Shown in pieces: positions 62,597 through 64,000 of a DNA stretch of 64,000 bases (position 1 is its first letter; each line of letters starts with the position of its first letter). The notes under the pieces were generated by a model. That model was not told the origin of the DNA. It made no database searches and saw only the letters and a program-made list of their open reading frames with translations. The stretch covers positions 1 to 64,000 of the forward strand of contig CAILTK010000109.1 of assembly GCA_903837135.1 (NCBI GenBank), written 5' to 3'. The translations under genes were made by a program, and so were the position numbers. The stretch comes from an uncultured Caulobacterales bacterium (GTDB taxonomy: Bacteria > Pseudomonadota > Alphaproteobacteria > Caulobacterales > Caulobacteraceae).

Positions 62597-63211
62597 ATGT
62601 TCGGAAGACATCACCACAGACATCATCACCAGGGCGAGGACGATCACCATCGCGGCCCGCACCGCGGCTTCGGCGGTCCCTGGGGCGGCGGACGGCACGG
62701 CTGGGAAGGCCGGGGACGGCAGCGCGCCTCGCGCATGTTCGACCAGGGCGACCTGCGCCTGATCCTGCTGAAGCTGATCAGCGAGAAGCCGAGCCACGGC
62801 TATGAGCTGATCAAGGCCATCGAGGATAAGCTCGACGGCGCCTACAGCCCCTCGCCGGGCGTGGTCTATCCCACCCTCACCTTCCTCGAGGAGGCCGGGT
62901 TCGCCACGGTTTCGCCGGAGGCGGGCGGCAAGAAGCTCTACGCCATCACCCCTGAAGGCGAGGCCGAGCTCACCGCGCACAAACCCGCGGTCGACCAGTT
63001 GTTCGCCCGGATGAGCGAGGCCCGGGCCCGCACCGCCGGCGCGTCGCCGCAGATCGGCCGGGCGATGGAGAACCTGTTCACCGCGCTCCGCTACAAGCTG
63101 GGCTCCGGCGCCCTGTCGGAGGCCGACATCAAGGCGGTGGCCGCCATCCTGGACCGGGCCGCCGTGTCGATCGACGGCGTCTCGGCCGGTCGAGAAGACG
63201 GCGAGGACTAG
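62597..63211 (+). CDS. His-rich PadR family regulator (YqjI-like)
   Basis: A 204-residue regulator. The first ~45 residues are His/Gly/Arg-rich (MFGRHHHRHHHQGEDDHHRG), a probable metal-binding tail. The PadR winged helix follows (LRLILLKLISEKPSHGYELI, DGAYSPSPGVVYPTLTFLEE), then a helical C-terminal dimerisation domain. E. coli YqjI has the same design: a His-rich nickel-responsive PadR repressor of a ferric-chelate reductase. It lies in an apparent operon with the DUF2218 gene, 4 nt apart, behind a promoter with three palindromes. Confidence 0.88.
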   Translation: MFGRHHHRHHHQGEDDHHRGPHRGFGGPWGGGRHGWEGRGRQRASRMFDQGDLRLILLKLISEKPSHGYELIKAIEDKLDGAYSPSPGVVYPTLTFLEEAGFATVSPEAGGKKLYAITPEGEAELTAHKPAVDQLFARMSEARARTAGASPQIGRAMENLFTALRYKLGSGALSEADIKAVAAILDRAAVSIDGVSAGREDGED

Positions 63212-63215
63212 GCCC

Positions 63216-63557
63216 ATGGCGCAGGCTCAGCCTCCGAAAGCCCAGACCCATCGGGCCCTGGCGCACGCCTGCGTCGCCACCCATCGCGCCCACCGCTATC
63301 TGCGAAGCCTGGCCGACCGCTGGCGCGACCGGGTAGTGGTGGAGTTCTCGGCCGAAGCGGCGCGGATCGATCTGCCGGCCGGCCCGTGTTTCATCTCCGC
63401 TGGGCCGGGGTCGCTGGCGATCCTGGTCGAGGCCGAGGACGAACGCCGGCTGGAGGACCTCCAGTGGATGATCGGCGCCAAGCTCGAACGGCTCGGCCGG
63501 ACCGAAGGGCTGCAGGTGGTCTGGGCCCGCGCCGATGCCGAAGCCGAGGGAGCGTGA
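63216..63557 (+). CDS. DUF2218 domain protein
   Basis: A 113-residue protein with the DUF2218 layout: AHACVATHRAHRYLRSLADR, then VVVEFSAEAARIDLPAGPCF and LEDLQWMIGAKLERLG. In other bacteria this domain occurs beside or within siderophore-interacting (ferric-chelate reductase) proteins. The stop-to-start distance from padR is 4 nt, so they are co-transcribed. The function itself is not established; iron or nickel homeostasis is likely. Confidence 0.85.
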   Translation: MAQAQPPKAQTHRALAHACVATHRAHRYLRSLADRWRDRVVVEFSAEAARIDLPAGPCFISAGPGSLAILVEAEDERRLEDLQWMIGAKLERLGRTEGLQVVWARADAEAEGA

Positions 63558-63628
63558 CCAAACCTGTCAGCAGGATCGCGACGACGGCCTGAATCGACTG
63601 TCTCGCGGTGGGTAGGGTTGGTAGAACT

Positions 63629-63650
63629 CCAGCGGCCCTTCGGCCGCTGG
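63629..63650. other. Hairpin between the DUF2218 and lyase genes
   Basis: A perfect 9-bp stem (CCAGCGGCC/GGCCGCTGG) with a CTTC loop lies 11 nt before the next start codon. No T-run follows. It could be a weak terminator of the padR operon or a leader structure affecting translation of the next gene. Confidence 0.45.
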
Positions 63651-63660
63651 ACCCTGCCCC

Positions 63661-64000
63661 ATGACGTCGCCCCAGGCCGACAAGGTCGCCGCCTTCCGCC
63701 AATTGCACGCGGGCGGCTGCTTCGCTCTGCCCAATCCGTGGGACGCCGGCAGCGCCCGCTACCTGCAGGCGCTGGGGTTCAAGGCCCTGGCCTCGACCAG
63801 CGCCGGATTCGCCTGGAGCACCGGCCGGCTCGACTACCACCTCACCCTCGAGGCGGTGCTGGATCACCTCAGCCTGCTCTGCGCGGCGAGCGACCTGCCG
63901 GTCAACGCCGACTTCGAAGGCGGCTTCGCCGTCGCGCCCGAGGGCGTGGCGGCCAACGTCGCCCGGGCCGTGCAGGCCGGGGTCGCAGGCCTCTCCATCG
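63661..64000 (+). CDS. Isocitrate lyase / PEP mutase family protein (3' end outside window)
   Basis: The first 113 residues are visible. FRQLHAGGCFALPNPWDAGS, LGFKALASTSAGFAWSTGRL and LPVNADFEGGFA (metal-binding DxE region) are typical of the PEP-mutase/isocitrate-lyase superfamily (C-C-bond lyases acting on carboxylates, including 2-methylisocitrate and oxaloacetate). The specific reaction cannot be told from the N-terminus. ATG 63661 follows a short GC hairpin. The frame is open to the window edge. Confidence 0.85.
   Translation, partial: MTSPQADKVAAFRQLHAGGCFALPNPWDAGSARYLQALGFKALASTSAGFAWSTGRLDYHLTLEAVLDHLSLLCAASDLPVNADFEGGFAVAPEGVAANVARAVQAGVAGLSI

Overview
The window is GC-rich, tightly packed alphaproteobacterial chromosome. 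The best fit is a member of the Caulobacteraceae (Phenylobacterium/Caulobacter type). Reasons: five TonB-dependent receptors in 64 kb, a phaR/phaA/phaB polyhydroxybutyrate locus, a DUF4908-like secreted protein, the bolA/J-domain/cobS neighbourhood, the xerD/aroK/aroB neighbourhood, many GTG and TTG starts with 1-4 nt gene overlaps, and short palindromic intergenic repeats of the kind seen in these genomes. No rRNA, tRNA, CRISPR array, prophage or intact insertion sequence was seen.

0-9 kb: the end of a TonB-dependent receptor, a malonyl-CoA-synthetase-like enzyme, a hydroxylase-sulfotransferase fusion, a second receptor, and a TPR-sulfotransferase. 9-14.4 kb: a P-loop kinase divergent from a radical SAM / DUF4130-UdgX DNA-repair pair, then a receptor without a visible signal peptide. 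14.6-17.4 kb: phaR divergent from phaA-phaB with TGC-rich operator-like DNA between. 17.5-25.5 kb: a secreted protein, a reductase, gloB with a cupin, a methyltransferase, a P-II protein, and a sugar-acid operon (dgoA-like aldolase, Na+/solute symporter, SMP-30 lactonase). 25.6-36 kb: a candidate small RNA, a CitE-like lyase, xerD, aroK-aroB, a CNNM/CBS protein, bolA, a J-domain protein, ohr, cobS and thiS-thiG.

35.7-48 kb: a second sulfotransferase/hydroxylase region with a TPR-2OG oxygenase, a TPR-sulfotransferase and a TPR-Asp/Asn hydroxylase beside two receptors of about 1000 residues. 48-58.9 kb: LysR and amidase, a DUF1330 protein, two secreted phosphodiester hydrolases, a minus-strand operon (cytochrome c', cytochrome b, XdhC, PseG-like), and sdaA. 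58.9-64 kb: a 213-bp inverted-repeat element, an AIM24 protein, a CysG-N-type dehydrogenase, ahpD divergent from oxyR, a His-rich PadR regulator with a DUF2218 partner, and the start of an isocitrate-lyase/PEP-mutase family gene.

The most distinctive signal is the repeated grouping of TonB receptors with sulfotransferases and 2-oxoglutarate/Fe(II) hydroxylases, including one protein in which hydroxylase and sulfotransferase are fused. This suggests a hydroxylate-and-sulfate modification tied to outer-membrane receptors. That reading is inference; the domains and their arrangement are read from the sequence.
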